From: Deltaproteobacteria bacterium IMCC39524
Lineage (GTDB): Bacteria; Desulfobacterota; Desulfuromonadia; Desulfuromonadales; BM103
Direction of reading: 5' to 3'
Assembly (NCBI GenBank): GCA_029667085.1
Contig: JARUHJ010000004.1
Location: 310,001 to 374,000 of the forward strand
Length of the DNA stretch: 64,000 nt
Part shown: one piece after another, positions 1 through 10,623 of the stretch
How positions within the stretch are numbered: position 1 is the stretch's first letter
Layout of the letters: each line of letters begins with the position of its first letter
Notes under the pieces: generated by a model
The model's input: the letters and a program-made list of their open reading frames with translations, nothing else
What the model was told of the DNA's origin: nothing
Databases searched by the model: none
Position numbers and translations under genes: made by a program

Positions 1-30
1 CGCCTGGAAACACGCGAAGAAGCTCAACTG

Positions 31-1161
31 ATGCAGCAGTTAGAGAAGCCGACCCTTCTCATCGTCGACGACGAAGAGATAATTCGCGATCTCTGCGCCA
101 GGGCACTCAAAGACTATCGAATCCTTCAGGCCGATAATGGCCAGGCAGCACTGAAGATTCTGGTTCAGCAAGAGGTCGACCTGGTCCTGGCCGACATCAT
201 GATGCCGATCATGAACGGTCTCGACCTGCTGCAACAGGTTAAGGAACGTGACCCATCGCAGCTGGTCATCGTCATGACCGGGTATGCAGACAAAGACATA
301 ATCCTGCGTGCCCTCAAGGCTCACGCCGATGACTTCATACAGAAGCCGATCAATCTTCTCCAGCTCAAAAACACCATCAGCAAGGCCCTGGAGCAAAAAG
401 CTCTGCGCCGTGAGTTATTGCAATTAAAACAGCTCGATCGCATCAAATCTGATTTTCTTGGCCTCATCTCGCACAAGCTGCGCACCCCGACGACCTCCAT
501 ATCCCTCTTCATTCAAAACCTCGCCAGCGGAGCTGTCGACACCGAAGAGGCCGGTTTCACTGAAGCACTCAAAGCCATTCAGGAAGAATCGGAGTACCTG
601 GCTTACCTGATTAAGGATCTTCTCTACTACAGTGACATTATTCTCCAGGACAACGAGGGCAAGGCCGCAGCGGAAGATCTGAAAGAAATTGCCATGAGCC
701 TGTTGGCCGAAAAACGCTCTGCGCTCGAGAAGAAGGGCTTGATCCTGCAGAGCAGGCTGGCCGGCAGTTGGCCGGCCATTATAGTCGATCGCCGGCGTAT
801 TGCTTTTGCCCTTAACGCCCTCTTGGACAACGCGATCAAGTTCACTCCGCCAGGAGGTGAAATCACGCTTACGGGCGAGATTACAGAGCAGGACATCTCA
901 CTGACGATTACCGATAACGGGCCAGGCATTACCAAGGAAGAAAAAGCCAAGATCTTCGAAAAGTTTTATCAGGTCGACCCACATCGCACTGGCCAGGTCC
1001 GTGGTTTTGGCCTGGGGCTCTTTTACGCCCGTAAATTTATCCGTGATCATGGTGGCACAATTCATCTGGACACAGCTCCAGGGAAAGGAACAGCCGTCAC
1101 AATCCAGCTGCCCAGGAGGCTGCCGGACTATACGGGCCGAAGTGAAAATTCGGAAGTTTGA
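31..1161 (+). CDS. Hybrid response regulator / histidine kinase (REC-HisKA-HATPase)
   Basis: This is a soluble two-component protein with a receiver domain in front of a kinase core. The receiver (residues 5-120) has the acidic pair DDE, the phospho-acceptor D55 (in ADIMMP) and K105. A coiled linker leads to a HisKA domain with H148 in SHKLRTP. The HATPase domain has an N box around N267, a DNGPGI G1 box and a GFGLGLF G2 box, so the kinase looks active. There is no membrane segment, so input probably comes through the receiver from another kinase. The frame stays open upstream to base 1 and only a weak GAAGAAG precedes the ATG, so the protein may be longer than shown and begin outside the window. 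The partner is unknown. Confidence 0.85.
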   Translation: MQQLEKPTLLIVDDEEIIRDLCARALKDYRILQADNGQAALKILVQQEVDLVLADIMMPIMNGLDLLQQVKERDPSQLVIVMTGYADKDIILRALKAHADDFIQKPINLLQLKNTISKALEQKALRRELLQLKQLDRIKSDFLGLISHKLRTPTTSISLFIQNLASGAVDTEEAGFTEALKAIQEESEYLAYLIKDLLYYSDIILQDNEGKAAAEDLKEIAMSLLAEKRSALEKKGLILQSRLAGSWPAIIVDRRRIAFALNALLDNAIKFTPPGGEITLTGEITEQDISLTITDNGPGITKEEKAKIFEKFYQVDPHRTGQVRGFGLGLFYARKFIRDHGGTIHLDTAPGKGTAVTIQLPRRLPDYTGRSENSEV

Positions 1162-1521
1162 GGACAGATTGTGTCTCATTTGAGGTTAGTAGCCGTAGCT
1201 ATTGGCCGAACAGGGGCCAATAGATGAACCAAACAGCCGGATTTGCAGCCCGGTCATGGCTAGTCCGGCAGCCTCCAGGACTGGCAAACAGCTGATACAA
1301 GTCGGACACCTCCCCCCACCCTGCCGGAACTTTCTCCCAAAGTCTCAGATTGAGTCTTCTACAACTTCATCCCGAATCTTTTCTTTGACCTTTTTTTGTC
1401 TGCCATTTCCATCTTGACATCTTGCTTGGCTACAGGCATTTTGCTTTGTCTGTTCGCAGACTTATGTTATATTTTCAATATTTTTCACCAATTTACAGCA
1501 AGTTCCTTCAAGGGGTTTAAA
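1162..1521. other. Intergenic region before hslV
   Basis: This 360-base gap separates the hybrid kinase from hslV. It holds a 9-bp hairpin (arms 1199-1207 and 1215-1223) without a T-tract, a possible weak terminator for the kinase gene. It also holds the hslV promoter candidate and a Shine-Dalgarno-like AAGGGG just before 1522. A 71-codon frame at 1202-1417 shows no protein-like features and was not called. Confidence 0.5.
1446..1473 (+). promoter_or_regulatory. Candidate sigma-70 promoter of hslVU
   Basis: TTGTCT at 1446 and TATATT at 1468 are separated by 16 bases, and the region downstream to hslV is A+T-rich. A second TTGACA at 1414 lacks a good -10 at the right distance. hslVU is heat-shock controlled in E. 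coli, but no clear sigma-32 site is visible here. Confidence 0.4.
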
Positions 1522-2052
1522 ATGTTCAGAGGAACAACCATTCTTTGCGTGAGACGGGGAAGCGAGGTGGCGATGGCCGGAGATGGTCAGGTCAGCCTCG
1601 GCAACACCGTCATGAAACACACCGCAAGGAAGCTGAGACGCATGTACGATGACCAGGTGATTGCCGGATTTGCGGGCAGTACGGCTGATGCCTTCACCCT
1701 CTTCGAAAAGTTTGAGGTGAAGCTCCAGGAATACCGCGGCAACTTGCAGCGAGCAGCCGTTGAGCTGGCCAAGGACTGGCGCAAAGACCGGATTCTTCGG
1801 CACCTTGAAGCCTTGCTGATTGTCGCGGACCGTGAAACAACCCTGGTCCTCTCAGGTGTTGGTGATGTCATCGAACCGGAACACGGCATCGCCGCGATTG
1901 GTTCAGGGGGCACCTTTGCACAGGCCGCGGCCCGTGCCTTAACCTGCCATACAGAGTTATCCATGGCCCAGGTTGCTGAAGAATCGCTGAAGATTGCTGC
2001 CGACATCTGTGTTTACACCAACGATCAGATTATCGTGGAGACCCTGACGTGA
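1522..2052 (+). CDS. hslV: ATP-dependent protease peptidase subunit HslV
   Basis: HslV is the threonine-protease core of the cytoplasmic HslUV (ClpQY) protease; dodecamers capped by HslU degrade unfolded and regulatory proteins. The protein has 176 residues, normal for the family. The conserved TTILCVRRG begins at residue 5, so Thr5 should be the N-terminal nucleophile after a four-residue MFRG propeptide is removed. The [12 protein letters not shown] stretch and the GSGG motif are present. The start at 1522 has AAGGGG upstream and keeps the propeptide short; the frame is open 126 bases further upstream but that extension does not resemble HslV. The stop overlaps the hslU start. Confidence 0.95.
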   Translation: MFRGTTILCVRRGSEVAMAGDGQVSLGNTVMKHTARKLRRMYDDQVIAGFAGSTADAFTLFEKFEVKLQEYRGNLQRAAVELAKDWRKDRILRHLEALLIVADRETTLVLSGVGDVIEPEHGIAAIGSGGTFAQAAARALTCHTELSMAQVAEESLKIAADICVYTNDQIIVETLT

Positions 2053-3374
2053 ACAACTTTACTCCACGTGAAATCGTTTCCGAACTGGATCGCTATATCG
2101 TCGGCCAGAACAACGCTAAACGCGCGGTCGCGGTCGCCTTGCGCAACCGCTGGCGCCGTCAGCAGGTTGCACCGGATCTGCGCGATGAGATTGCCCCGAA
2201 GAACATCATCATGATCGGCCCGACAGGGGTGGGCAAAACCGAGATCGCCAGACGCCTGGCACGCCTGGCGCAGGCTCCGTTCGTCAAGGTTGAGGCCAGC
2301 AAATTCACCGAAGTCGGCTATGTCGGCCGGGATGTCGAGAGTATGGTTCGCGATCTCGTTGAACTGGCGATCCTCATGGTCAAGACCGAAGAAGCCAGGA
2401 GCCAGAGGCTTAAAGCTGAAGATCTCGCTGAGGAACGCTTACTCGATCTCCTCCTGCCGGGCGAAAAGAACCTTGAAGAGGCCAAAGACGGTAGCAGCAC
2501 AACGCGTGACAAGCTGCGCCGCTTGTTGCGTATGGGCGAACTCAACGAGCGCATGGTCGAGATCGAAACACAGGACTCCCAGATGCCGAACATGCAGGTC
2601 TTCGGCCCTCAGGGCTCCGAAGACATGGGCATCAACATCAAGGAGATGTTTGGCAACATTTTTCCGAAGAAGACCAAGAACCGCAAGGTGAAGGTCTCGG
2701 AAGCCCGCGAGATGCTGGTTGAGATGGAAGCCGAAAAGCTCGTCGACATGGACAAGGTCCAAACCTTGGCCAAGGAGCGAACCGAACAGAACGGCATCAT
2801 CTTTATCGACGAAATTGACAAGATTGCCAGTCGTGAAGGCGGTCATGGCCCGGAAGTCTCCCGCGAAGGTGTACAACGCGACATCCTGCCGATCGTTGAA
2901 GGCAGCGCGGTCAACACCAAGTATGGTCCGGTCAAGACAGACCACATCCTCTTTATTGCGGCCGGCGCGTTCCATGTTGCCAAACCTTCGGATCTGATTC
3001 CCGAGTTGCAGGGGCGTTTCCCGATCCGGGTTGAGCTCGACAGCCTCGAAGAGGCTGACTTCGTAAGAATTTTGACTGAACCGAACAACGCCCTTATCCG
3101 CCAGTACCAGGCGCTCATGGAGACCGAAGGTATTCATCTGAAGTTCAGCAAAGAGGCGATCGCGGAGATTGCCAAAACCGCGGCCAGGGTCAACGAACGA
3201 ACAGAAAATATCGGCGCTCGCCGCTTGCACACCATTATGGAAAAGCTGCTCGAGGAACTGTCTTTCAACGCCCCGGAACTTCAGGACAAAGGCCTGTCCA
3301 TCGACGATGCCTTTGTTCGTGAGCGCCTCTCTGATATTGCCGACAATGAAGATCTTTCACGGTACATCCTGTAA
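2049..3374 (+). CDS. hslU: ATP-dependent protease ATPase subunit HslU
   Basis: HslU is the AAA+ unfoldase that feeds substrates into HslV. The 441-residue length is typical. A Walker A motif GPTGVGKT lies at residues 57-64 and a Walker B IIFIDEID near residue 250, with the charged insertion (I domain) between them. The C-terminal SRYIL matches the tail that docks into HslV. The start is GTG in a GTGA overlap with the hslV stop, which indicates translational coupling. argB follows after 15 bases, so protease and arginine genes probably share a transcript. Confidence 0.96.
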   Translation: MNNFTPREIVSELDRYIVGQNNAKRAVAVALRNRWRRQQVAPDLRDEIAPKNIIMIGPTGVGKTEIARRLARLAQAPFVKVEASKFTEVGYVGRDVESMVRDLVELAILMVKTEEARSQRLKAEDLAEERLLDLLLPGEKNLEEAKDGSSTTRDKLRRLLRMGELNERMVEIETQDSQMPNMQVFGPQGSEDMGINIKEMFGNIFPKKTKNRKVKVSEAREMLVEMEAEKLVDMDKVQTLAKERTEQNGIIFIDEIDKIASREGGHGPEVSREGVQRDILPIVEGSAVNTKYGPVKTDHILFIAAGAFHVAKPSDLIPELQGRFPIRVELDSLEEADFVRILTEPNNALIRQYQALMETEGIHLKFSKEAIAEIAKTAARVNERTENIGARRLHTIMEKLLEELSFNAPELQDKGLSIDDAFVRERLSDIADNEDLSRYIL

Positions 3375-4280
<906 letters not shown>

Positions 4281-4283
4281 AGC

Positions 4284-4352
4284 AAGCTGCAAGCTGCAAG
4301 CTGCAAGCTGCAAGCTGCAAGCTGCAAGCTGTTAGCTGTTAGCTGTTAGCTG
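4284..4352 (+). repeat. Heptanucleotide tandem array between argB and argD
   Basis: Six head-to-tail copies of AAGCTGC begin at 4284, a transitional copy follows at 4326, and three copies of TTAGCTG end at 4352. The 7-bp phase is kept through the change of unit. The array starts three bases after the argB stop and ends 37 bases before argD. It is non-coding and slippage-prone, and lies inside an operon. Confidence 0.9.
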
Positions 4353-4389
4353 TAACGATAATGATCATTTACTTATATGGAAAGCAACA

Positions 4390-5586
4390 ATGAGCAGTTC
4401 GTCAGAGTGGATTAACAGAGCAGACAAACATGTCATGAAAACCTATGGTCGCTACCCGATCGTCGCAGAGCGCGGCGAAGGTTGCCGATTGTGGGATGTT
4501 GATGGCAAAGTATATCTCGACTTTCTCGCCGGAGTGGCCGTTAACAATCTTGGCCATTGCCACCCCAAGGTGGTAGAGGCCCTGCGCGAGCAAGCAGGAC
4601 GTCTGCTGCATTGCTCAAACTTCTATCATATCCCTCAACAGGTTGAGTTGGCAGAGTGGCTCTGTGAGCACTCCTTTGCCGAGCGGGTCTTCTTCTGCAA
4701 CTCTGGAGCGGAAGCCAATGAAGCGGCCATGAAGCTGGCACGCAAGCACAGCAACGAGAAACACGGTGCAGACCGCTTCGAGGTGATTACCGCCCTGGCC
4801 TCTTTTCACGGCCGCACGATCGGTGCCATCAGCGCTACCGGCCAGGAGAAGGTCAAGGCAGGTTTCAAACCGATGCTTGAGGGTTTTAAACACGTCCCCT
4901 TTGGTGACGTGGAAGCCATGCGCCAGGCGATCACACCACAGTCCTGCGCCATTATGCTCGAACCCCTTCAGGGTGAGGGAGGCGTCAACGTCGCGCCGTC
5001 TGGTTACCTCAAAGCTATCCGCGAGCTCTGTGACGAATTCGACCTTTTACTGATCTTTGATGAGGTTCAGGTCGGCTGCGGAAGAACCGGCACCCTCTGG
5101 GCTTATGAGCAGGACGAGGTTCTCCCCGACGTCATGACCCTGGCCAAAGCCTTGGCCGGTGGGCCGCCGATCGGCGCGCTCCTGACTACGGAAGGGCTGT
5201 CGGCAAGTCTCGGGCCCGGGACTCACGGCTCCACCTTTGGTGGCAATCCGCTGGTCTGCGCCGCAGCGCTGGCGGCTATGCAGACCATCAACGAGAAAAC
5301 CCTGCTCGACAACTGCCGGGCAATGGGCGCGTACCTGGCCGAAAAACTCGAGCAATTAAAAGGCAAGTATTCTTTTATCAAGGAGATCCGTGGCCTCGGC
5401 CTGATCATCGGCGTGGAGCTCGCCATAGAAGGCGGCCCCCTGGTCATTAAGGCCATGGAGCGCGGCCTGTTGATGAATTGCACCGTCGGCAACGTCTTGC
5501 GATTCGTACCGCCACTAATCGTCAACCAAGCAGAGATTGACGAGGCCATGACGATACTTGACGAAGTGCTGGCAACGGCCGGCTGA
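4390..5586 (+). CDS. argD: Acetylornithine aminotransferase
   Basis: ArgD is a PLP-dependent class III aminotransferase that makes N2-acetylornithine from N-acetylglutamate semialdehyde with glutamate as donor. In related bacteria it can also act at the succinyl-DAP step, but DapL in this window makes that unnecessary. The protein has 398 residues. The PLP lysine is K253 in TLAKALAGG; FCNSGAEANEAA (phosphate binding) lies near residue 105 and the IFDEVQ aspartate near 222. The 109-base gap from argB is filled mostly by the tandem array, and argF follows after 26 bases. Confidence 0.94.
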   Translation: MSSSSEWINRADKHVMKTYGRYPIVAERGEGCRLWDVDGKVYLDFLAGVAVNNLGHCHPKVVEALREQAGRLLHCSNFYHIPQQVELAEWLCEHSFAERVFFCNSGAEANEAAMKLARKHSNEKHGADRFEVITALASFHGRTIGAISATGQEKVKAGFKPMLEGFKHVPFGDVEAMRQAITPQSCAIMLEPLQGEGGVNVAPSGYLKAIRELCDEFDLLLIFDEVQVGCGRTGTLWAYEQDEVLPDVMTLAKALAGGPPIGALLTTEGLSASLGPGTHGSTFGGNPLVCAAALAAMQTINEKTLLDNCRAMGAYLAEKLEQLKGKYSFIKEIRGLGLIIGVELAIEGGPLVIKAMERGLLMNCTVGNVLRFVPPLIVNQAEIDEAMTILDEVLATAG

Positions 5587-5612
5587 AAAACAAATAAAAC
5601 CATGAAGGAGTC

Positions 5613-6527
5613 ATGACTGTGAATAAAGACTTTCTCTGTCTCAGCGACTGGAGCCTTGAAGAACTGGAAACGATCTTCACGCTGACCAGTGAACTTAAAT
5701 CAAAGCAAAAAGCGGGCACGCCTCACCACCTCTTGGCCGGCAAAACCCTTGGTATGCTCTTCGAGAAAAGTTCGACAAGAACCCGGGTCTCCTTCGAGGC
5801 AGGCATGTTCCACCTCGGTGGACACGCCCTGTTTCTGGCTTCAGGCAACACCCAGATGGGCCGCGGCGAGCCGATCAAGGACACCGCCCGTTGCATGGCC
5901 CGCTATGTCGATGGCGTCATGATCAGGACTTACTCGCAACAGGCCGTCGAGGAATTTGCCAAGCATAGTTCTGTTCCGGTTATCAACGGCCTGACCGACA
6001 GCTACCATCCTTGTCAAATTATGGCAGACCTCTTTACTGTCAGCGAACACAGAGAGAACTATCGTGATCTGACCTACTGCTGGATCGGTGACGGCAACAA
6101 CATGGCGAACAGCTGGATCAACGCCGCTGCCGTATTCGGCTTTGAACTGCGCGTTGCCACTCCGGCCGGCTATGAGCCCGACACTGCAGTCTGCAAGCGA
6201 GCGGCCGATGCCGGGGCAACAATTTTCTATACGAAGGACCCACGCGAAGCCGCACAAGGTGCGCAGGTCCTCAACACCGACGTCTGGGCCAGCATGGGCC
6301 AGGAAGAAGAACAGCTGGAGCGTGCCAAAGCCTTTGCCGGCTACCAGATCAACATGGACCTGGTTAACCTGGCTGATCCCGACTGTGTCGTTATGCACTG
6401 CCTGCCTGCACACCGTGAGGAAGAGATTACTGATGAGGTCATGGAGAGCCGCCACGCCATCATCTACGACGAAGCCGAGAATCGGTTGCATGTGCAAAAA
6501 GCCATTATGGCAACATTGATGGGCTAA
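5613..6527 (+). CDS. argF: Ornithine carbamoyltransferase
   Basis: ArgF condenses ornithine with carbamoyl phosphate to give citrulline. The STRTRVSFE carbamoyl-phosphate loop lies near residue 50, HPCQ near 135 and the ornithine-loop HCLPAHR near 265, all intact in 304 residues. The start is uncertain. AAGGAG at 5605-5610 lies only two bases from the ATG at 5613 but eight from an in-frame GTG at 5619, so translation may begin at the GTG and give 302 residues. Acetylated substrate is unlikely because the sequence follows the standard OTCase pattern. Confidence 0.94.
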   Translation: MTVNKDFLCLSDWSLEELETIFTLTSELKSKQKAGTPHHLLAGKTLGMLFEKSSTRTRVSFEAGMFHLGGHALFLASGNTQMGRGEPIKDTARCMARYVDGVMIRTYSQQAVEEFAKHSSVPVINGLTDSYHPCQIMADLFTVSEHRENYRDLTYCWIGDGNNMANSWINAAAVFGFELRVATPAGYEPDTAVCKRAADAGATIFYTKDPREAAQGAQVLNTDVWASMGQEEEQLERAKAFAGYQINMDLVNLADPDCVVMHCLPAHREEEITDEVMESRHAIIYDEAENRLHVQKAIMATLMG

Positions 6528-6586
6528 AAACCGGAGACACCTGGCGAACAGCATGACAAGAGATAAATTTTCCGCATAGAGACATA

Positions 6587-7312
6587 ATGAATATTATCTG
6601 TCCACATTGTAATTTTTCCAAAACCGTTGATCCTGCTCAAGTTCCGGACCGCCCCGTTAAGGTGAGTTGCCCCAAGTGCAAAAAGCGTTTCACTTTTGAC
6701 AAGAAACTCGAAAAAGGAGAGGCTTCAGCCAATACAGCTACTCCGCAAAAGGATTCTCTGTCATCTCAAGCAGGAGGCTACCAGGGGCGCAGGATTATCT
6801 GTAACGCCTGCGGCACGGTACAACCGCCTGCGGCTCGATGCGTACAGTGCGGCGCAACCATCATCGCCACAGCGAGCCCGCTAAACGAGCAAAGCTATGC
6901 AGGCTTCTGGGTCCGGGTTCTGGCTTACCTGCTCGACTCGGTTCTACTGATCACGGTGCAAACGGCACTCAGTTTACTGATCAACCTGACCATCGGCATG
7001 CTGGGGATTGCCACCGAGGGAGACCCCGCCATCAACACCATCATCTGGCTTTTCGGAGCTGTACTCAGTATAAGCTATGCGGTCTTCTTCACCGGATACT
7101 GCGGCCAGACCCCTGGCAAGATGGTGCTGCGCATCAAGGTTATCCGCACCGACGGCAGCCCGATCAACTACGGTCGCGCTGCCCTACGCGAAGTCCTTGG
7201 AAAGTTTATTTCCAGCATTCTGCTCGGCATCGGCTATCTCATGGTCGCCTTTGACAACCGCAAGCAGGGTTTGCATGACAAGATCGCCGATACTTACGTT
7301 ATAAAGCTTTAG
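6587..7312 (+). CDS. Zinc-ribbon and RDD-domain membrane protein
   Basis: This 241-residue protein has an N-terminal MJ0042-type zinc ribbon (C5, C8, C28, C31), a low-complexity linker, a second ribbon with paired CxxC motifs (CNACG and CVQCG), then an RDD domain of about 130 residues with two to three hydrophobic helices. The RDD hallmark is FWVRVLAYLLD and the later GQTPGKM. The ribbons should face the cytoplasm and may sense metal or bind nucleic acid or protein; RDD proteins are poorly understood and some are linked to transport. It sits between argF and argG on the same strand without any obvious metabolic link, so the function is not assigned. Confidence 0.8.
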   Translation: MNIICPHCNFSKTVDPAQVPDRPVKVSCPKCKKRFTFDKKLEKGEASANTATPQKDSLSSQAGGYQGRRIICNACGTVQPPAARCVQCGATIIATASPLNEQSYAGFWVRVLAYLLDSVLLITVQTALSLLINLTIGMLGIATEGDPAINTIIWLFGAVLSISYAVFFTGYCGQTPGKMVLRIKVIRTDGSPINYGRAALREVLGKFISSILLGIGYLMVAFDNRKQGLHDKIADTYVIKL

Positions 7313-7391
7313 GATAAAGGTGAAGGGATCAGGGTCAAAAGAAGCAGATCAAAACTTACCCCTTTACCCTGAGCCCTTTACCCTGAACCAT
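7312..7391. repeat. Imperfect palindromic intergenic repeat, CCCTTTACCCTGA type
   Basis: The right arm has two copies of CCCTTTACCCTGA-like units ending in CCCTGAACC. The left arm (7312-7336) is their degraded reverse complement. It starts at the stop codon of the RDD gene and ends 26 bases before argG. It shares the CCCTGAACC end with the repeat at 8640-8704. Confidence 0.75.
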
Positions 7392-7416
7392 TCATAATCA
7401 AAAGGAGCACATTTCA

Positions 7417-8634
7417 ATGTCTAAGCCACAAATCAAAAAAGCAGTCCTCGCCTACTCCGGAGGTCTTGATACCTCGATCATCCTGAAGTGGCTGATTGAA
7501 GAATATGGTTGTGAAGTCATCGCCTTTTCGGCAGACCTCGGCCAGGGTGAAGAACTCGACGGCATCCCGCAGAAAGCCAAGGATACCGGCGCAAGCGCCT
7601 GCCACATCCTCGACCTGCGTGAAGAATTCGTCCGCGATTTCGTTTTCCCCATGTTCCGCGCCAACGCCATTTACGAAGGACGTTACTTCCTCGGCACCTC
7701 GATCGCCCGGCCGTTGATCTCCAAAGCACAGATGGAAATCGCCGCCAGCGAAGGTGCTGACGCCGTCTCTCATGGCGCCACCGGCAAGGGCAACGACCAG
7801 GTTCGTTTCGAGCTCGCCTATTATCACTTTGATCCTTCTGTTACGGTCATCGCCCCCTGGCGCGAGTGGGATTTAAACAGCCGTACGGCATTGGAAGAGT
7901 ATGCCAAGAAGCATGGCATCCCGGTACCGACCAGCAAAAAGAGTCCCTGGAGCAGCGACCGCAACCTGTTGCACATTTCTTTCGAGGGCGACATACTTGA
8001 AGACCCCTGGGCCGAAGCACCTGAGCACATGTACGTGCTCAGCGTCGCACCAGAAGAGGCTCCCGACCAAGCGGAATATGTTGAAATTGATTTTGAGAAA
8101 GGTGATGCCGTTGCCGTTAACGGCGAACGGCTCTCCCCGGCCAAACTGCTTGCCAAGCTCAATGAACTGGGCGGCAAGCACGGTATCGGCCGCGTCGATC
8201 TGATGGAGAATCGCTTCGTCGGCATGAAGAGCCGCGGGGTCTACGAGACGCCCGGCGGCACCATTCTCGAAGAGGCTCACCGCGCCGTGGAATCAATCAC
8301 CATGGACCGCGAGGTCATGCACCTGCGTGATTCTATAATCTCCCGCTACGCCACGATGGTCTACAACGGCTTCTGGTTCGCTCCGGAGCGCATTGCGCTG
8401 CAGGCGATGATTGACCAGACCCAGCAGACGGTCAACGGTAAGGCACGCGTCAAGCTCTACAAAGGTCACTGCCGCGTGGTTGGCCGTGATTCCGACACCA
8501 ACAGCCTTTTCAATGTCGACTTCGCCACCTTTGAGGCCGATGAAGTATACAACCAGGCAGACGCCGAAGGGTTTATCAAGCTGAACGCGCTACGTCTGAG
8601 AATTGCAGCGATGCAGAGAGAAGTGAAGAAATAA
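7417..8634 (+). CDS. argG: Argininosuccinate synthase
   Basis: ArgG joins citrulline and aspartate with ATP cleavage to AMP and PPi. The 405-residue protein begins with the PP-loop AYSGGLDTS (residues 11-19). It keeps the conserved [15 protein letters not shown] stretch near residue 115 and the [10 protein letters not shown] region near residue 173. An AAAAGGAG Shine-Dalgarno sequence precedes the ATG. It is flanked on both sides by CCCT-type palindromes (7312-7391 and 8640-8704), so its message may be bounded by hairpins. Confidence 0.96.
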   Translation: MSKPQIKKAVLAYSGGLDTSIILKWLIEEYGCEVIAFSADLGQGEELDGIPQKAKDTGASACHILDLREEFVRDFVFPMFRANAIYEGRYFLGTSIARPLISKAQMEIAASEGADAVSHGATGKGNDQVRFELAYYHFDPSVTVIAPWREWDLNSRTALEEYAKKHGIPVPTSKKSPWSSDRNLLHISFEGDILEDPWAEAPEHMYVLSVAPEEAPDQAEYVEIDFEKGDAVAVNGERLSPAKLLAKLNELGGKHGIGRVDLMENRFVGMKSRGVYETPGGTILEEAHRAVESITMDREVMHLRDSIISRYATMVYNGFWFAPERIALQAMIDQTQQTVNGKARVKLYKGHCRVVGRDSDTNSLFNVDFATFEADEVYNQADAEGFIKLNALRLRIAAMQREVKK

Positions 8635-8639
8635 AAACA

Positions 8640-8704
8640 GGATAAGGGGTCGAGGCTAAGGGCACAGGGTTTTCCCTTAACCCTTAGCCCTGCGCCCTGA
8701 ACCA
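8640..8704. repeat. Palindromic repeat between argG and the Nudix gene
   Basis: Left arm 8640-8669 (GGATAAGGGG...AAGGGCACAGGG) and right arm 8674-8704 (CCCTTAACCCTTAGCC...) pair imperfectly over about 30 bases around a four-base TTTT loop. The right arm ends two bases before the ATG of the Nudix gene, so the hairpin occupies the place of its ribosome binding site. Confidence 0.8.
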
Positions 8705-8706
8705 AA

Positions 8707-9198
8707 ATGGACTTCAAAAAACAGTCGATCAAAACCTCTATCGTCGCCTGCATTATCGACGACCAGAAACGAGTCCTTTTGACCCGGCGCTGCATTGAGC
8801 CTTTTTGCGGTCAGTGGGTCATGCCGGGAGGCAAGGTCGATCACGGTGAACCTTTAGCAGAAGCACTGCACCGTGAGGTTCGTGAAGAGGTCGGTCTCGA
8901 AGTTCATATCGACGGACTGCTCGATGTTTACGAACACCTTGCCATCGGTGACAACAACGATCACTACGTGATTCTCTATTACCGGGCACACCCATTGACG
9001 GTTGAACTGGTACCGAATAATCAGGAAGTCACCGAGGCGGACTGGGTTTCTGCGGAACGACTTGCTAAATATGACATGACCCCCGGCACACGCCATATTC
9101 TGGCCCAGATTTACCCTGGCGTACTGCAGGATCCGGGGAATCCGGACGATGAACTGACAAACCGCAATCTGGCTGGAATTATTGACCAACAACCTTGA
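8707..9198 (+). CDS. Nudix hydrolase
   Basis: This 163-residue protein should hydrolyse a nucleoside diphosphate linked to another group. The Nudix box (GX5EX7REUXEEXGU) is complete at about residues 40-62, from GGKVDHGE to REEVGLE, including the REVREE metal-binding glutamates. The preceding CGQWVMPGG strand is typical of the family. The substrate cannot be told. No Shine-Dalgarno sequence is visible because the palindrome arm runs almost to the ATG. The stop lies 40 bases before argH. Confidence 0.88.
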   Translation: MDFKKQSIKTSIVACIIDDQKRVLLTRRCIEPFCGQWVMPGGKVDHGEPLAEALHREVREEVGLEVHIDGLLDVYEHLAIGDNNDHYVILYYRAHPLTVELVPNNQEVTEADWVSAERLAKYDMTPGTRHILAQIYPGVLQDPGNPDDELTNRNLAGIIDQQP

Positions 9199-9238
9199 GC
9201 GTAAAAGAGTTCAAGACTGCCTTACTAAAGGGAAAAAC

Positions 9239-10621
9239 ATGAGTGACAAACTCTGGGCCGGACGATTCACACAACCAACCGATGCCTTTGTCGAAGAATT
9301 CACAGCTTCGATCAATTTTGACCAACGCCTTTACCGCTACGACATCCTCGGTTCTGTCACTCATGCCAGAATGCTCGCCCGGCAGCAGATCATTACCGAT
9401 GGCGAGGCCGAAACGATCGTTGCGGGCCTTAATGAAATCCTGCTTGAGATTGAATCCGGCAACTTTACCTTCTCTGTCGCCCGCGAAGATATTCACATGA
9501 ATATCGAAGCACGCCTGATTGAAAAGATTGGTTCGGTCGGTGGCAAGCTGCACACCGCACGCTCAAGAAACGACCAGGTCGCACTCGACGTGCGCCTCTA
9601 CCTGCGCGATGAAGTTGATGCCATCTCCGCAGCCCTTAAGAAGTTGCAAACGGCCCTGCTTGACCAGGCCGAGGCAAACCTCGATGTCATCATGCCGGGC
9701 TACACGCACCTGCAAACCGCACAGCCGGTTCTCTTTGCCCATCACATGCTCGCTTACGTGGAGATGCTGGCGCGGGATACCGGTCGTCTGCATGACTTGC
9801 GCAGTCGCCTCAACCTGATGCCTCTGGGTGCCGGAGCCCTTGCGGGAACAACCTTCCCGATTGACCGGGAATGGGTGGCCGAGCAACTCGGTTTTGCCGG
9901 TGTCACACGCAACAGCCTCGATACCGTCTCCGATCGTGACTTCGCGCTCGAGTTCTGCAGCTTCGCCTCGATCATGATGATGCATCTCTCGAGGCTCTCC
10001 GAGGAACTGATCCTCTGGTCGAGCGCCGATTTTGCCTTCATCGATCTCTCCGATGGCTTCTGCACCGGCAGCTCGATCATGCCGCAGAAGAAAAACCCCG
10101 ATGTCCCAGAACTGGTGCGGGGTAAAACCGGCCGGGTTTATGGCAACTCGATCAGTTTACTAACGCTTATGAAATCCCTGCCCCTGGCTTATAACAAGGA
10201 TATGCAGGAAGACAAAGAGCCTCTCTTCGACACCATCGACACAGTCCGTGGTTCACTCAAGGTCTTCGCCGAGATGATCGCCGAGATGAGCATCAAGTCG
10301 GAGCAGATGAGGATTGCTGCCGCACGCGGCTTCTCAACCGCCACCGACATTGCCGATTACCTGGTACGCAAGGGCCTGCCCTTCCGTAACGCCCACGAAG
10401 TCGTTGGCAAAACCGTGCGTTACTGTGTTGAGAACGCAAAGGATATTCCCGATTTGACTCTTGCCGAGTTCCAGCAATTCTCCGGCGACATCGAATCCGA
10501 CATTTTCGATTACGTCACCCTTGAAGCTTCTGTGAATGCCCGCACAGCGACCGGCGGAACAGCCCGCTCAGCGGTCGAAAAAGAACTTGGCCTCGCCCGC
10601 CAGGCCCTCAAGGAAGGCTAA
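9239..10621 (+). CDS. argH: Argininosuccinate lyase
   Basis: ArgH splits argininosuccinate into arginine and fumarate, the last arginine step. The 460-residue protein starts with the typical SDKLWAGRF. The fumarase/aspartase signature [12 protein letters not shown] begins at residue 277, so the catalytic serine is S278 or S279. The frame is open back to 9182, inside the Nudix gene, but the family N terminus and AAAGGG at 9227 point to 9239. The lipoprotein gene follows after two bases. Confidence 0.96.
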   Translation: MSDKLWAGRFTQPTDAFVEEFTASINFDQRLYRYDILGSVTHARMLARQQIITDGEAETIVAGLNEILLEIESGNFTFSVAREDIHMNIEARLIEKIGSVGGKLHTARSRNDQVALDVRLYLRDEVDAISAALKKLQTALLDQAEANLDVIMPGYTHLQTAQPVLFAHHMLAYVEMLARDTGRLHDLRSRLNLMPLGAGALAGTTFPIDREWVAEQLGFAGVTRNSLDTVSDRDFALEFCSFASIMMMHLSRLSEELILWSSADFAFIDLSDGFCTGSSIMPQKKNPDVPELVRGKTGRVYGNSISLLTLMKSLPLAYNKDMQEDKEPLFDTIDTVRGSLKVFAEMIAEMSIKSEQMRIAAARGFSTATDIADYLVRKGLPFRNAHEVVGKTVRYCVENAKDIPDLTLAEFQQFSGDIESDIFDYVTLEASVNARTATGGTARSAVEKELGLARQALKEG

Positions 10622-10623
10622 AT

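Noticed and set aside
1202-1417. 71-codon open frame between the hybrid kinase and hslV
   Set aside because: No ribosome site, no family resemblance and composition unlike neighbouring genes; it overlaps the promoter region.
1411-1440. Possible sigma-32 promoter for hslVU
   Set aside because: CTTGACA is present but the -10 side (CAGGCATTT) is a poor match to CCCCATNT.
1396-1521. Upstream in-frame extension of hslV
   Set aside because: Would give a long propeptide; the family N terminus and Shine-Dalgarno sequence support 1522.
2439-3230. Long minus-strand open frame opposite hslU
   Set aside because: A shadow of the strong codon bias of hslU; the product is not protein-like.
4284-4352. CRISPR array
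   Set aside because: The units are 7 bp and directly adjacent, without spacers.
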